A DNA stretch of 64,000 nt from an uncultured Sphingomonas sp. (GCF_937871615.1 NZ_CALMPA010000012.1:1-64000), one strand, 5' to 3'. Shown: positions 1 through 8,877, counted from the first letter of the stretch. The notes: a model not told the origin generated them from the sequence alone. Numbers and translations: made by a program.

Positions 1-2254
1 GCGCGGCGCGGTCGGCGCGCGCCTGTGCAACGGCGCCGCGCCGGGATTCGGCTGACCGCTGGAGCGCGGAGACCTCGCCCGCGGTCGCGCTGGTATCGGG
101 CAGCGCGACGATCGCGGCCTCGGCCTGCGCGACTTCGGCAGCGACCACATCGCGCTCCGCGCCGGTTTGTGCGGCGCGCGCAGCAAGATCGGTGCGCTGC
201 CCGGCGAGCCGCTCGATCTGATTGGCCGCGCGGTCGATGCGCTGCTGGGCGTCGCGGGCGGCAGCTTCGGCGCGGGAGAGGGTGGCGCGTGCGGTGCCGG
301 CGGCGGTGCGCGCGGCGGCGATCGCGGCGTCGATCGTGGCAAGCGCGGCGTCGGCCATGGTTACGGCGGTGCGCGCGGCGGGTAATTCCTCCTCGATCGC
401 GGCGAGCCGATTGAGCCGTTCGAGCCGCTCCGCCGCCGCTGCTCCGCCGCTCCGTGCGACGAACCCGTCCCAGCGACGAAGCTGCCCCGTCAGCGTCACC
501 AGCCGCTGCCCGACCGCGAGCGCGCGCCCGTCGTCCGCCGGGACGACGATGATCTGCGCCAGCCGCCGCGCGAGTTGCGGCGGCGCGGCGACATGCGCGG
601 CAAGTGCATCCCCGGCGGGCGCGGGATCGCCGGGCAGCGCCGCCGCGCCCGCCCAATGCGCTTGCGCGGCGATATCCAGCCCAACCTCCAGATCGTCGCC
701 CAATGCCGCTGCGAGCGCACGTTCGTAGCCGGGCGTGGCGCGGACGTGATCGAGCAACCGATCGCGGCCCGAACGCTGCGTCGCGCGGGTGAGCGTGGCG
801 GCCTCGCTCTCCAGCGCGGTGAGTTCCGCGCGCGCGGCGGCGCGGCGGCTCTGTGCCTCGTCGCGGGCGGAGAGGGCGGATTTCTCCTCCTCCTCGGCGC
901 AGGAGAGATCGCGCCCCGCCTGTCCGGCGTCGGTTTGAGCGGTCGCCAGCGCCTGCTCCGCGCCCACACGGCCCTCCTCCAGCGGCCCGGCATCGGGCAA
1001 AGCGGCGAGAGCGGTGGCGGCGGCGCGTGCCTCGCGTTCGGCGCGTTCGGCGCGGGCGCGCGCGGCGGCGAGTGCCGCATGGGCAACGCGCGTTTCCGCC
1101 GCCTCGCTCGCCTGTCGCGCCAGCGCCTGCGCGAGCGCCACCTCGGCGTCGCGCGCGTCGCGCTCCGCTTCGGCCTGCGCATGATCGAGTGCGGGCAGAT
1201 CGGCGGCGGCGGCGGTGATTTCCGCCTCCAGCGCCTTGCTCTCGCCGGTGAGCCGCGCCAGCGCCTCGGCGGCATCATTGGCGAGTTGCCCCTCGCGCTC
1301 GCGATCCGTGGTGATCCGTGCGGCTGCGTCCGCCAGTTCGGCGAGGCGGCGTTCGATCCCGGCCTTTTCGGTGGTGAGTGTGGCGAGCCGGTGCGCGACA
1401 TCGGTCACCCGATCGCGCGCGGCGAGTGCTGCGGCGCGCGCCTCGGCCAATGTTTCGGTCGCCTGCATCTGATAGGCGGCGGCGGCGTCTTGTGCTTCTC
1501 CGGCGCGGGCGACGCGTGTTTCGGCCTCGGCGGCTTCGGCTTTTGCGGCATCCGAAGCGCCTGCCGCCTCGCGCCAGCGGCTGAAGATCATCCGCGCCTC
1601 GGCGACGCGGATTTGCGCGGAAAGCACGCGATAGCGCTCGGCCTGTCGCGCCTGCCGCCGCAGCGCCGCCGCGCGTGTTTCCTGATCCGCGATCACTTCG
1701 TCGAGCCGCTGGAGATTTGCCTCGGTCGCGCGCAGCTTTTGCTCGGCATCCTTGCGGCGGACGTGCAGGCCAGCGATCCCCGCCGCTTCCTCCAGCATCG
1801 CGCGGCGCTCGGCGGGCTTGGCGGAGATCACCGCGCTGATCCGCCCCTGGCTGACCAGCGCGGGCGAATGCGCGCCGGTCGCCGCGTCCGCGAACAGCAA
1901 CGCCACGTCCTTCGCGCGCACGTCGCGCCCGTCGATGCGATAGGCGGAACCAGCGCCGCGCTCGATGCGGCGGACGACTTCCTTCTCCTCGCCCTCAAGC
2001 TCGGCGAGGATGGAGACTTCGGCGAAATCGCGCGCCGGGCGGGTCGCGGTGCCGGCGAAGATCACGTCTTCCATGCCAGCGCCGCGCATCGACTTGGGCG
2101 AATTCTCGCCCATCGTCCAGCGCAACGCCTCCAGCAGATTGGATTTGCCGCAGCCATTCGGCCCGACGACACCCGTAAGCCCCGGCTCGATCCGAAGATC
2201 GGCCGGGTCGACGAAGCTCTTGAAGCCCGAAAGCCTCAGCCGCTTTATCTGCAT
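1..2254 (-). CDS. smc: Chromosome segregation ATPase SMC (C-terminal part outside window)
   Basis: SMC forms a dimeric coiled-coil ATPase ring that compacts and segregates the chromosome. The frame starts at an ATG (MQIKRLRLSGFKSF) and has the SMC Walker A motif GPNGCGKSN near residue 35, then the VSQGRISAVI segment and a long Ala/Arg/Glu-rich coiled coil. A hinge-like segment (GYERALAAALGDDLEVG) begins around residue 509. The second coiled coil then runs off the window. About 751 residues are visible of a family length near 1150, so the C-terminal coil, signature motif and Walker B are not seen. The next gene upstream on this strand is a DsbA-like lipoprotein gene 36 bp away. The frame is open throughout. 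Identity is secure. Confidence 0.95.
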   Translation of the reverse strand, partial: MQIKRLRLSGFKSFVDPADLRIEPGLTGVVGPNGCGKSNLLEALRWTMGENSPKSMRGAGMEDVIFAGTATRPARDFAEVSILAELEGEEKEVVRRIERGAGSAYRIDGRDVRAKDVALLFADAATGAHSPALVSQGRISAVISAKPAERRAMLEEAAGIAGLHVRRKDAEQKLRATEANLQRLDEVIADQETRAAALRRQARQAERYRVLSAQIRVAEARMIFSRWREAAGASDAAKAEAAEAETRVARAGEAQDAAAAYQMQATETLAEARAAALAARDRVTDVAHRLATLTTEKAGIERRLAELADAAARITTDREREGQLANDAAEALARLTGESKALEAEITAAAADLPALDHAQAEAERDARDAEVALAQALARQASEAAETRVAHAALAAARARAERAEREARAAATALAALPDAGPLEEGRVGAEQALATAQTDAGQAGRDLSCAEEEEKSALSARDEAQSRRAAARAELTALESEAATLTRATQRSGRDRLLDHVRATPGYERALAAALGDDLEVGLDIAAQAHWAGAAALPGDPAPAGDALAAHVAAPPQLARRLAQIIVVPADDGRALAVGQRLVTLTGQLRRWDGFVARSGGAAAAERLERLNRLAAIEEELPAARTAVTMADAALATIDAAIAAARTAAGTARATLSRAEAAARDAQQRIDRAANQIERLAGQRTDLAARAAQTGAERDVVAAEVAQAEAAIVALPDTSATAGEVSALQRSAESRRGAVAQARADRAA

Positions 2255-2290
2255 CGCGCGCGCCCCCCTTTGACGCCGATGCCGCCGGGA

Positions 2291-3028
2291 TCAGGCGCCT
2301 GCGTTCTTCAGCGCCGCTTCGATCTGCGGCCAGGTGACCGATCCTTCGAGCGGCTTGCCGTTGAGGAAGAAGCTCGGCGTGCCGGTGACATTATGCTGCT
2401 GCATCCCGGCCTCGGTGATCTTGGCGATCGCTTCCAGCTTCTTGCCATCGGCGAGGCAGGCGCGGGCCTGCGCCTCGGTGACGCCGCGCTGCTTCACGAA
2501 ATCGAGATAGCCGAGATATTCCACCCATGCGGTCGCCTGCTGCGCCGGGGTCATCGCCTGAAGCTTCTGCTGGAAATCGGTGGGGAGCTTTTCGAGCTTT
2601 TCGAGGAACTTGGGCTGCTCGACATACATTTGTTCGAGCAGTGGGAAGAACGGCGCCTCGCCGACGCATTCGCCCAGTGCCGCAACGCCAAGATCGGGGG
2701 CGTGGACGAGGAAGTCGCGGAATTCATACGAGACCTTGCCGGTCTTGACGTAATTTTCCTCCAGCGGCTTCATGCCCGTCTGGCCGAACGCGCCGCAGGT
2801 GGGGCAGGTGCGCGAGCCATATTCCACCAGCTTGATCGCCGCATCGGGATTGCCCATCAGATAGCCGCCGTCGGCGGTTTTCGAGACAACCTGGGTCCAG
2901 TCCTGCCCCGCCGGCGCGGCCACGGCGGCGACCGGCGCGGCAGGAGCGGAGGAATTGCCCGCGCCATTGCCGCCACAGGCGGAAAGCAAAGCGAGCGCGG
3001 CGGCCGAAACGGCGAAACGAAGCGTCAT
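2291..3028 (-). CDS. DsbA-family thiol:disulfide protein, predicted lipoprotein
   Basis: This is a thioredoxin-fold disulfide oxidoreductase of the DsbA/DsbG group, expected to act in the periplasm. The ATG at 3028 is preferred because GGAG lies about 10 nt upstream. From it the protein begins MTLRFAVSAAALALLSAC, a lipoprotein signal with lipobox LSAC, so it is probably membrane anchored. The mature part has the active site CPTC in YGSRTCPTCGAFG and the cis-Pro segment TGTPSFFLNGK. Length is 245 residues. It directly follows a second DsbA-like gene with a 40-bp gap. The two share architecture (GNP-AA-KLVEY before the CxxC, GTP and LNGK near the end), so they look like diverged tandem duplicates. 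The substrate is unknown. Confidence 0.88.
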   Translation of the reverse strand: MTLRFAVSAAALALLSACGGNGAGNSSAPAAPVAAVAAPAGQDWTQVVSKTADGGYLMGNPDAAIKLVEYGSRTCPTCGAFGQTGMKPLEENYVKTGKVSYEFRDFLVHAPDLGVAALGECVGEAPFFPLLEQMYVEQPKFLEKLEKLPTDFQQKLQAMTPAQQATAWVEYLGYLDFVKQRGVTEAQARACLADGKKLEAIAKITEAGMQQHNVTGTPSFFLNGKPLEGSVTWPQIEAALKNAGA

Positions 3029-3068
3029 GGGTGGTTCACTCCAGAAATTGTCATTTGGCCCGAAGGGT

Positions 3069-3737
3069 TCATTTGGCACCGGCGGCGCGCAGCATCGGTT
3101 CGAGCTTTGCCCAATCGACGCCCTCGATCAACTTGCCGTTCAGTTCGAATGCCGGGGTGCCGCGAATTCTGCCGGCGATCGCGGTGGCGCGCTCCATCAC
3201 CTTTTGCGCGACGCCGGGGTCGGCGAGGCATTGGTCGATCGCGGCCTGCGACATTCCCGCCTCGCGCGCGATTACGTCAAGCCCCGCGCCCTGCGCGATC
3301 AGCCGATATTGCGCCGCCGCGCCGTACAGCCCGAGCCGCTGGGCGTTGGCGGAATCGAAATCCACCGCGCGTTGCAGCCATTGTTCCTGCTGGGCGAACA
3401 GCGCATCGTGCAGCTTCGGGAAAATCGCCGGGCCGGAGCAGTGCGCCAGCATCGCCGCGACGAGATCATAGCGATCGTGGATCGAACTGCGAATTTCGAG
3501 GCTGAGCGAGCCGGACGCGATCATCCTGCCTTTCAGCACCGCCGCCGAATCGCGCGTGAAATGCATACAATGCGGGCAGGTGTAGCTGACATATTCGACC
3601 AGCTTCACCCGCGCCGCCGGATTGCCGATGACATAGCTGCCCTGCGCGGCGGGCGCGGCAACGCTCGCCCATGGGCGCGGCGCGGCGACGAGCGGGGCGG
3701 AAAGCGCGAGCGCGAGGATCGGGAGCAATCGTTTCAT
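3069..3737 (-). CDS. DsbA-family thiol:disulfide protein, periplasmic
   Basis: Second DsbA-type thioredoxin-fold protein, 222 residues, with a cleavable signal peptide (MKRLLPILALALSAPLVAA) instead of the lipobox of its neighbour. The active site is CPHC within YVSYTCPHCMHF. The cis-Pro loop is RGTPAFELNGKLIEG. The start is fixed by the ATGA overlap with the stop of the upstream dciA frame. The frame can be extended upstream through the dciA region, but that extension is an antisense-like shadow and lacks a signal peptide. The CPHC dipeptide is that of classical DsbA, so a dithiol oxidase role is likely, but partner DsbB is not in view. Probably cotranscribed with dciA and the second Dsb gene. 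Confidence 0.9.
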   Translation of the reverse strand: MKRLLPILALALSAPLVAAPRPWASVAAPAAQGSYVIGNPAARVKLVEYVSYTCPHCMHFTRDSAAVLKGRMIASGSLSLEIRSSIHDRYDLVAAMLAHCSGPAIFPKLHDALFAQQEQWLQRAVDFDSANAQRLGLYGAAAQYRLIAQGAGLDVIAREAGMSQAAIDQCLADPGVAQKVMERATAIAGRIRGTPAFELNGKLIEGVDWAKLEPMLRAAGAK

Positions 3738-4255
3738 CGGATGATCGGCAGCCTTGGTGTCGCGACGCCGGAGGCAAGCGCCTCCAGCACCGCCTTGAGT
3801 TCGGGATCGCCGATCGCGCGCAGGCTCTCGCCCAGTTCGGCGGGGACGGGGCGTGGCTCGGGGCGCGGGCGGGGAATTGCGCGTGGCGCGACATCGCCCT
3901 GCCGGATCGAGACGCGCGCGATCGCGGCATAACCGAAGAAGCGGTTCACCCGCTCGATGATCTCCGGGGTGATATGGCTCATCATCGCGGCATGGGCGCC
4001 GCGCACGGTGAGCGTCAGCACGCCATCCTGCTTCTTCCCCTGCGGGAAGCGGATCGATTCGGGGCTGCTGGCGCGGGCCAGCTTCTCGCCAACGATCTCC
4101 GGCCAGCGCGTCACCACGGCGGACTGGACGAAGCCGAACCTGCGAAACGCCGCGCCGCCGATCGCCGGCAGCAGTTCGGCCACCTGTCGCGCCCGGTTCT
4201 GCCGCACTGGCTCTGGCTGTGGTGCACGCGGGCGCTTGCTCATTCGGCTGCTCAT
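3734..4255 (-). CDS. dciA: DUF721 / DciA-family protein (replicative helicase loader type)
   Basis: 173 residues. The DUF721 core is visible as RWPEIVGEKLARASSPESIRF followed by VLTLTVRGAHAAMMSHITPEIIERVNRFFGY. DciA proteins assist loading of the replicative helicase DnaB in bacteria without DnaC. This role is known for the family and is inferred here. The C-terminal third is Pro/Arg-rich and less conserved. The ATG at 4255 and one at 4243 are both possible; neither has a strong ribosome site. The gene is divergent from mutY with only a few bases between them and overlaps the following Dsb gene by ATGA, so it heads a dciA-dsb-dsb(-smc) cluster. Confidence 0.85.
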   Translation of the reverse strand: MSSRMSKRPRAPQPEPVRQNRARQVAELLPAIGGAAFRRFGFVQSAVVTRWPEIVGEKLARASSPESIRFPQGKKQDGVLTLTVRGAHAAMMSHITPEIIERVNRFFGYAAIARVSIRQGDVAPRAIPRPRPEPRPVPAELGESLRAIGDPELKAVLEALASGVATPRLPIIR

Positions 4256-4269
4256 GCCATAGCCGGGGC

Positions 4270-5292
4270 GTGGACGCCAAGCGCTCGATCAGTGACGATT
4301 TGCTTATCTGGTATGACGCGCATCGCCGTGACCTGCCATGGCGCGCGGCACCGGGCGCCCGCGCGGATCCCTATCGCGTCTGGCTGAGCGAGGTAATGCT
4401 CCAGCAGACGACGGTGGCGACGGTGATCCCGCGCTTTTCCCAATGGATCGCGCGCTGGCCGGATATCGCCAGCCTTGCCGCCGCCGACGAAGCGGCGGTG
4501 ATGGCCGCCTGGGCGGGGCTTGGCTATTACGCCCGCGCGCGCAATCTGGTGAAGGCGGCGCGCATCGTTGTGATCGAGCATGGCGGCAGGCTGCCCGATA
4601 CGGAGGCGGCGCTGCGCGCTTTGCCGGGTCTCGGCGACTATACCGCCGCCGCGATCGCCGCGATCGCCTTCGGGCGGCGCGCGGTGGTGATCGACGCCAA
4701 TGTCGAGCGCGTTGTCTCGCGGTTGTTCATGGCCGCCGGCAAATCCGCCGTTCGCGCCGCCGCAGAGGCGATCACGCCCGATGAGCGCGCCGGTGATTTC
4801 GCGCAGGCGATGATGGACCTTGGCGCGAGCATCTGCACGCCGCGCAGCCCGCGCTGCATGTTGTGTCCGCTCGCCGGGGATTGCGGCGCACGGGCGGCGG
4901 GGGCGCAGGAAAGCTATCCGGTGAAGCCGGCGAAAAAGCCGCGGCCACAGCGTTACGGCACGATCTTCTGGCTGGAGCGCGATGGCGCGGTGCTGCTCGT
5001 GCGGCGCCCGGCGCATGGGCTGCTTGGCGGGATGCGCGCCTTGCCGACGGGGCCATGGGCCGACAGCCAGCCCGCGCTGGCCGATGCGCCGGTGGCGGGG
5101 GAGTGGCGGCTGCTCAACACGACGGTTAGCCATGTTTTCACGCATTTCGCGCTCGAACTCGCGCTTGCCGTTGCCCGCGCGGACGCGCACAAACCGCGCG
5201 AGGCTGAGGAATGGTGGCCGGTGGAGACGATTGATTCGGCGGGCTTGCCGACCGTCTTCGCCAAGGCCGCACGGGCGATTAGGGGAGTGTGA
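4270..5292 (+). CDS. mutY: A/G-specific adenine glycosylase MutY
   Basis: MutY removes adenine mispaired with 8-oxoguanine or guanine. The catalytic Glu region LSEVMLQQTTV is near residue 41 and the helix-hairpin-helix is LPGLGDYTAAAI. The catalytic Asp region VIDANVERVVSRL follows. The 4Fe-4S cysteines have the C-x6-C-x2-C-x5-C spacing (CTPRSPRCMLCPLAGDC). A C-terminal NUDIX-like 8-oxoG recognition domain completes about 340 residues. I chose the GTG at 4270 (Met-Asp-Ala-Lys) because the upstream ATG at 4219 adds a Cys-rich, unlike-coding stretch that overlaps dciA. The stop TGA overlaps the ATG of the next gene. Identity is firm; the start is less so. Confidence 0.95.
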   Translation: MDAKRSISDDLLIWYDAHRRDLPWRAAPGARADPYRVWLSEVMLQQTTVATVIPRFSQWIARWPDIASLAAADEAAVMAAWAGLGYYARARNLVKAARIVVIEHGGRLPDTEAALRALPGLGDYTAAAIAAIAFGRRAVVIDANVERVVSRLFMAAGKSAVRAAAEAITPDERAGDFAQAMMDLGASICTPRSPRCMLCPLAGDCGARAAGAQESYPVKPAKKPRPQRYGTIFWLERDGAVLLVRRPAHGLLGGMRALPTGPWADSQPALADAPVAGEWRLLNTTVSHVFTHFALELALAVARADAHKPREAEEWWPVETIDSAGLPTVFAKAARAIRGV

Positions 5293-6644
5293 TGCGGTTA
5301 ATCCATCTGATCGGCGCCGGTGGCGCGCTGGCGATGATCGCCGCCGGGGCGAGCATCGCGCGGCAGGCGGAGCCCGCGCCGGCGGTGCAGACGCCCGCGA
5401 TGCCGACGGTCGCTGCGCGCACCAATTCGATCCTGCCCAATATGCAGGCGCTGTTCGATGGCTATGTCGCGGATGGCAAGATGCCCGGCGTGGTCGGCGC
5501 CTTCGGCTTCGGCGATCGGCCCACCCTGTTCGTTTCCGCCGGCCGGATCAGCGATGATCCCAATGCCGCGCTCGCCGGGCCGGATAGCCTGTGGCGCGTC
5601 TATTCGATGACCAAGCCGATCACCGGCATGGCGGCGATGATCCTGGTGCAGGAAGGCAAGATCCGGCTCGACGATCCGCTCAGCAAATACTTCCCCGCCT
5701 TTGCCAAGATGCGCGTGCTGACCAGCCCGGATACCTCGCTGGACAGCGTTCCGGCGAAAAGCCAGATCACGATCCGCGAATTGCTGACCCACACCGCGGG
5801 CCTCAGCTACAACATTTCCGCCAAGGGGCCGTTGCTCAAGGAATATGAGCGGCTGGGCATCCTTCCCGGTCAGGTCAATGCGCAGATGGAGGTGCAGGCA
5901 CGCAAAGCCCGTCCGGCGACGCTCGCGGAATTCGCCGATCGCGTCGCACAGGCGCCGCTGATCGCGCAGCCGGGGACGAAGTGGAGCTATTCGATCGGCC
6001 TCGACGTGATGGGCGCGGTGATCGAAAAGGCGAGCGGGATGCCGTTCGATCGCTTCGTCCAGACGAAGCTGCTCGATCCGCTCAGGATGACATCGACCTA
6101 TTGGACCGTTCCCGCGCGCGAGGCGGGGCGCCTGTCGACCAATTATGTTTTCGTTGGTGACCAGCGGATGCCGATAGATCCGGCGGCCACATCGGTTTAC
6201 CTTCAGCCGCCGAGCTTTCCCTATGGCGGCGCGGGGCTGGTAAGCTCGGCGCGCGATTATGATCGCTTTCTCCATATGTTGCAGGATGGCGGCACGCTGG
6301 ATGGCGTGCAGGTGATGAAGCCCGAAACGGCGGCGCTGGCCATGTCGAACCTGCTGCCGGCGGGAGTGATCTTCGGCGGGCTGGGCGATGGCACTGGCGG
6401 CAACATGTCCGCGAAGATGGGCTTCGGCGCGGGCGGTTCGGTCTATCTGGAGGATGGCCCCGGCGGGGTGCCGGCGAAGGGCACCTATGGCTGGGGCGGT
6501 GCCGCCGGCACGATCGCCTGGGTCGATCCGGTGAAGAAGATACGCGGCACAGTGATGGTGCAATATTTTCCGTCGGAGAAATGGCCGTTGCGGCAGGAAG
6601 TGGTCGCAGCACTCGCCAGGGATGTCGCGAGGTTCCACCGATGA
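5292..6644 (+). CDS. Beta-lactamase-fold serine hydrolase (class C / esterase family)
   Basis: 450-residue exported protein with an N-terminal signal (MRLIHLIGAGGALAMIAAG). The Ser-x-x-Lys motif is SMTK at residues 105-108 after WRVY. The second motif reads YSIGLDVMG instead of Tyr-x-Asn, as in many esterase-type members. The third is GWGGAAGT near the C terminus, and LLTHTAGLSY is the usual family signature. It belongs to the serine hydrolases with a beta-lactamase/PBP-like fold that are usually esterases or peptidases. True beta-lactam hydrolysis cannot be predicted. The ATG at 5292 overlaps the mutY stop (TGATG) and its own stop overlaps nudC (ATGA), so it is translationally coupled to both. 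Confidence 0.88.
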   Translation: MRLIHLIGAGGALAMIAAGASIARQAEPAPAVQTPAMPTVAARTNSILPNMQALFDGYVADGKMPGVVGAFGFGDRPTLFVSAGRISDDPNAALAGPDSLWRVYSMTKPITGMAAMILVQEGKIRLDDPLSKYFPAFAKMRVLTSPDTSLDSVPAKSQITIRELLTHTAGLSYNISAKGPLLKEYERLGILPGQVNAQMEVQARKARPATLAEFADRVAQAPLIAQPGTKWSYSIGLDVMGAVIEKASGMPFDRFVQTKLLDPLRMTSTYWTVPAREAGRLSTNYVFVGDQRMPIDPAATSVYLQPPSFPYGGAGLVSSARDYDRFLHMLQDGGTLDGVQVMKPETAALAMSNLLPAGVIFGGLGDGTGGNMSAKMGFGAGGSVYLEDGPGGVPAKGTYGWGGAAGTIAWVDPVKKIRGTVMVQYFPSEKWPLRQEVVAALARDVARFHR

Positions 6645-7510
6645 TCGCGACGGGATTTACCGGCGGCACGCTCGATCGCGCCGATCACATGCGCCACGAT
6701 GCGGATGCGCTGGCCGCCGCGATCGGCAATTGGCAGGCGCGGCTGCTCAAGCTCGAAGGCTGGGAACCGGAAGTAACCGAGGATGGCCGGCTCGGCTGGA
6801 CGATGCTGACCGAGGCATCGGACGAGGCGGAGTTCGTGCTGCTCGGGCTGGACGAAGGGCGCCCGCGCTTCGCGGCATACGAACCGGCGGCGGGCGCCGC
6901 GCCGCCTTTTCGCTCACCCAGCCTGTTCGGTATGCTCGATCAGCTTCAGGAGGGGGAGGCGGCCACCTTCGCCGCCGCGCGCTCGGTGCTCGATTGGCAC
7001 GCGCGGCACCGTTTCTGCGCCAGTTGCGGCGGGCCGACGCGGATGTTTCGGGCCGGCTGGGCGCGGCGCTGCGACAATTGCAATTCGGAGCATTTCCCGC
7101 GCGTCGACCCGGTGGTTATCATGATCGCCGAGCATGACGGTCGCGCGTTGCTTGGCCGCCAGCCGAGCTGGCCCGCTGGCCGCTATTCCGCGCTGGCCGG
7201 TTTCGTCGAGCCGGGGGAGTCGCTGGAAGAAGCGGTGCGCCGCGAGATCGCCGAGGAAGCCGGCGTGCGCGTCGGCGAGGTGCGTTATGTCGCGAGCCAG
7301 CCGTGGCCGTTCCCGTCGCAACTGATGATCGCCTGCGTCGGCATCGCCGAGGGGGATGCGCTGACGATCGACAGAAACGAACTGGAAACTGCCGGCTGGT
7401 TCACCCGCGACGAGGTGCGCGCATCGCTCGCGGGCGAAGACGCGCCGTTCACCGCGCCGCCGCGCTACGCGATCGCGCATACGCTGCTAACCGAATGGGC
7501 GCGGGGATAG
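6641..7510 (+). CDS. nudC: NAD(+) diphosphatase NudC (NUDIX hydrolase)
   Basis: 289 residues. The zinc ribbon is visible as CASCGGPTRMF followed by CDNCNSEHFPRVDPVVIM. The NUDIX box is GFVEPGESLEEAVRREIAEEAGV-like (G-x5-E-x7-REUxEExGU) and is followed by the NudC-specific SQPWPFPSQLM element. These three in order define the NADH pyrophosphatase subfamily, which cleaves NAD(H) and removes NAD caps from RNA; the decapping role is known for the family. The start at 6641 is fixed by the ATGA overlap with the upstream hydrolase and by MIATGFTGGTLDRADHMR resembling the family N terminus. Last gene of the mutY operon, convergent with the next gene. Confidence 0.95.
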   Translation: MIATGFTGGTLDRADHMRHDADALAAAIGNWQARLLKLEGWEPEVTEDGRLGWTMLTEASDEAEFVLLGLDEGRPRFAAYEPAAGAAPPFRSPSLFGMLDQLQEGEAATFAAARSVLDWHARHRFCASCGGPTRMFRAGWARRCDNCNSEHFPRVDPVVIMIAEHDGRALLGRQPSWPAGRYSALAGFVEPGESLEEAVRREIAEEAGVRVGEVRYVASQPWPFPSQLMIACVGIAEGDALTIDRNELETAGWFTRDEVRASLAGEDAPFTAPPRYAIAHTLLTEWARG

Positions 7511-7543
7511 CGGGTGGCGGCGCGGGTAACGTCCGCCCCGCGC

Positions 7544-8707
7544 TCATCCGCCGGTGAACGTCATCCCCGCCTTCGCGATCAGCCGCTTGCGCAGCGCATC
7601 GCCCATGATCGCGCCCGGCGTCCATATGCCGCCGCTGCCCGCCACATCCTCGACCAGGCAAAGCGCGCTTTCCGCGAGCATCTTGCTGGTGGAGCCATAG
7701 CCCGGATCGCGATCGCCGGTGACGACCGCGTCGATCCGCGTGCCATCGGGCATCAGGCCGATGAACAGCACATCGTAATGCCCGCTGTCGCGTTCTTCCT
7801 TCGACGGGCCTTCGCCGGGCTTCGGCCCCTTGTCGCCGCCCAGCGGGTTCATCTTCGCGATCGCTTCGGCGGCGGCCTTGCCGATATCGCCCAGCCCCGC
7901 GACCATCATCTCGTCATAAACGAAATCGCCGCCGTATTTCTGCCCGAGGAGGAAATTGGTGCGATGGACGTTCTTGGTGTTGATCGGCGCCATGATGAAC
8001 GGCGCGACCCAGGCGTTGATCGTCGGATCATATTCCGGAATCAGCCCGGTCGGCTGATGCGGGCCGCTGTGGCCGGGGGTGAGCGCGAACGGGCTGGTGA
8101 GCAGCGCGAGCAGCGAGGGATCGCGCGCGGCGGCGGCCAGCGTCGCCTTCAGGCTCGCCGCGGTGCCGCCGGAGAATTTGCCCTTCATCGTCCGCACGCG
8201 GCATTTCACGCGCGGCGCGGGTTTGCCGAAGCGCTTGATCGCGGCCTCCTGCAAGGTCAGCACACCCAGATCGAACGGAATCGAATCAAAGCCACAGGAA
8301 AAGACGATCCGCGCGCCGGTTTCCTTCGCCCGCGCTTCATGCGCGTCGATCATCTTGCGCATCCATCCCGGCTCGCCGCACAGATCGACATATGCCGTGC
8401 CGGTCTCGACGCAGGCGGCGACGAGATCGCTGCCATAGAGTTGATACGGCCCGACGGTGGAGATCACCACGGTCGCGCGGGCTGCCATCGCGCTGAGGCT
8501 GGCGGGATCGTCCGCATTGGCGGTGATTAGCGACACCTCGGCGGCGACGCCCATTTCGTCGCGTACTTCCTGAAGCTTGGAGAGCGAGCGCCCGGCCATC
8601 GCCCATTTCGGGCCGCCCGCGCCATAGGTTAGCTGGAGATATTCCGCCACCAGCCGCCCGGTGAAGCCGGTTGCGCCATAAACGATCACATCGAATTCGC
8701 GGGCCAT
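7544..8707 (-). CDS. Saccharopine dehydrogenase-like NAD(P)-binding oxidoreductase
   Basis: 387 residues. The N-terminal Rossmann motif VIVYGATGFTGRLVAEYL binds NAD(P), and the sequence continues with WAMAGRSLSKL and TVGPYQLYGSDLVAACVETGTAYVDL-type blocks. These belong to the saccharopine dehydrogenase/trans-acting enoyl reductase family. Members of this branch often act on lipid intermediates, and lysine metabolism is not implied. The ATG at 8707 has AAGGAG 9 nt upstream, so the longer upstream reading is rejected. Monocistronic in appearance, with a 100-bp palindromic repeat upstream and nudC convergent 33 bp downstream. The substrate is unknown. Confidence 0.85.
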   Translation of the reverse strand: MAREFDVIVYGATGFTGRLVAEYLQLTYGAGGPKWAMAGRSLSKLQEVRDEMGVAAEVSLITANADDPASLSAMAARATVVISTVGPYQLYGSDLVAACVETGTAYVDLCGEPGWMRKMIDAHEARAKETGARIVFSCGFDSIPFDLGVLTLQEAAIKRFGKPAPRVKCRVRTMKGKFSGGTAASLKATLAAAARDPSLLALLTSPFALTPGHSGPHQPTGLIPEYDPTINAWVAPFIMAPINTKNVHRTNFLLGQKYGGDFVYDEMMVAGLGDIGKAAAEAIAKMNPLGGDKGPKPGEGPSKEERDSGHYDVLFIGLMPDGTRIDAVVTGDRDPGYGSTSKMLAESALCLVEDVAGSGGIWTPGAIMGDALRKRLIAKAGMTFTGG

Positions 8708-8764
8708 TGCAGCTCTCCTTGTATTTTCCCCCAATAGGATAGGGACATTTGTGTACCAACCAAG

Positions 8765-8864
8765 CCCGTCATTTCCGCGAAGGCGGGAATCCTGAGGCAC
8801 TTGTGTTTCGCTTCTATCAGATCGTTCAGCGTGAATGGATTCCCGCCTTCGCGCGAATGACGGG
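8765..8864. repeat. REP-like palindromic repeat, copy A
   Basis: Left arm 8765-8792 (CCCGTCATTTCCGCG...GGAATCC) and right arm 8837-8864 are near-perfect reverse complements separated by about 44 bp. Each arm is itself partly palindromic (CCGC..GCGGG). Two further copies lie at 14529 and 44655. It starts 13 bp downstream of the stop of the ABC exporter gene and lies upstream of the next minus-strand gene. Likely a 3'-UTR hairpin or REP-family element. Confidence 0.85.
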
Positions 8865-8877
8865 AGAGCGGCCTGCG

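Noticed and set aside
575-3505. 976-codon open frame on the plus strand opposite smc and the DsbA genes
   Set aside because: Arg/Ala/Gly-rich shadow of high-GC coding on the other strand; no domain, and smc and dsb motifs are clear in antisense.
5292-6644. True class C beta-lactamase
   Set aside because: YSI replaces the Tyr-x-Asn motif and the overall pattern is that of esterase-type family members.
8765-8864. CRISPR array
   Set aside because: The repeat is an inverted pair with one variable centre, not a series of direct repeats with spacers.
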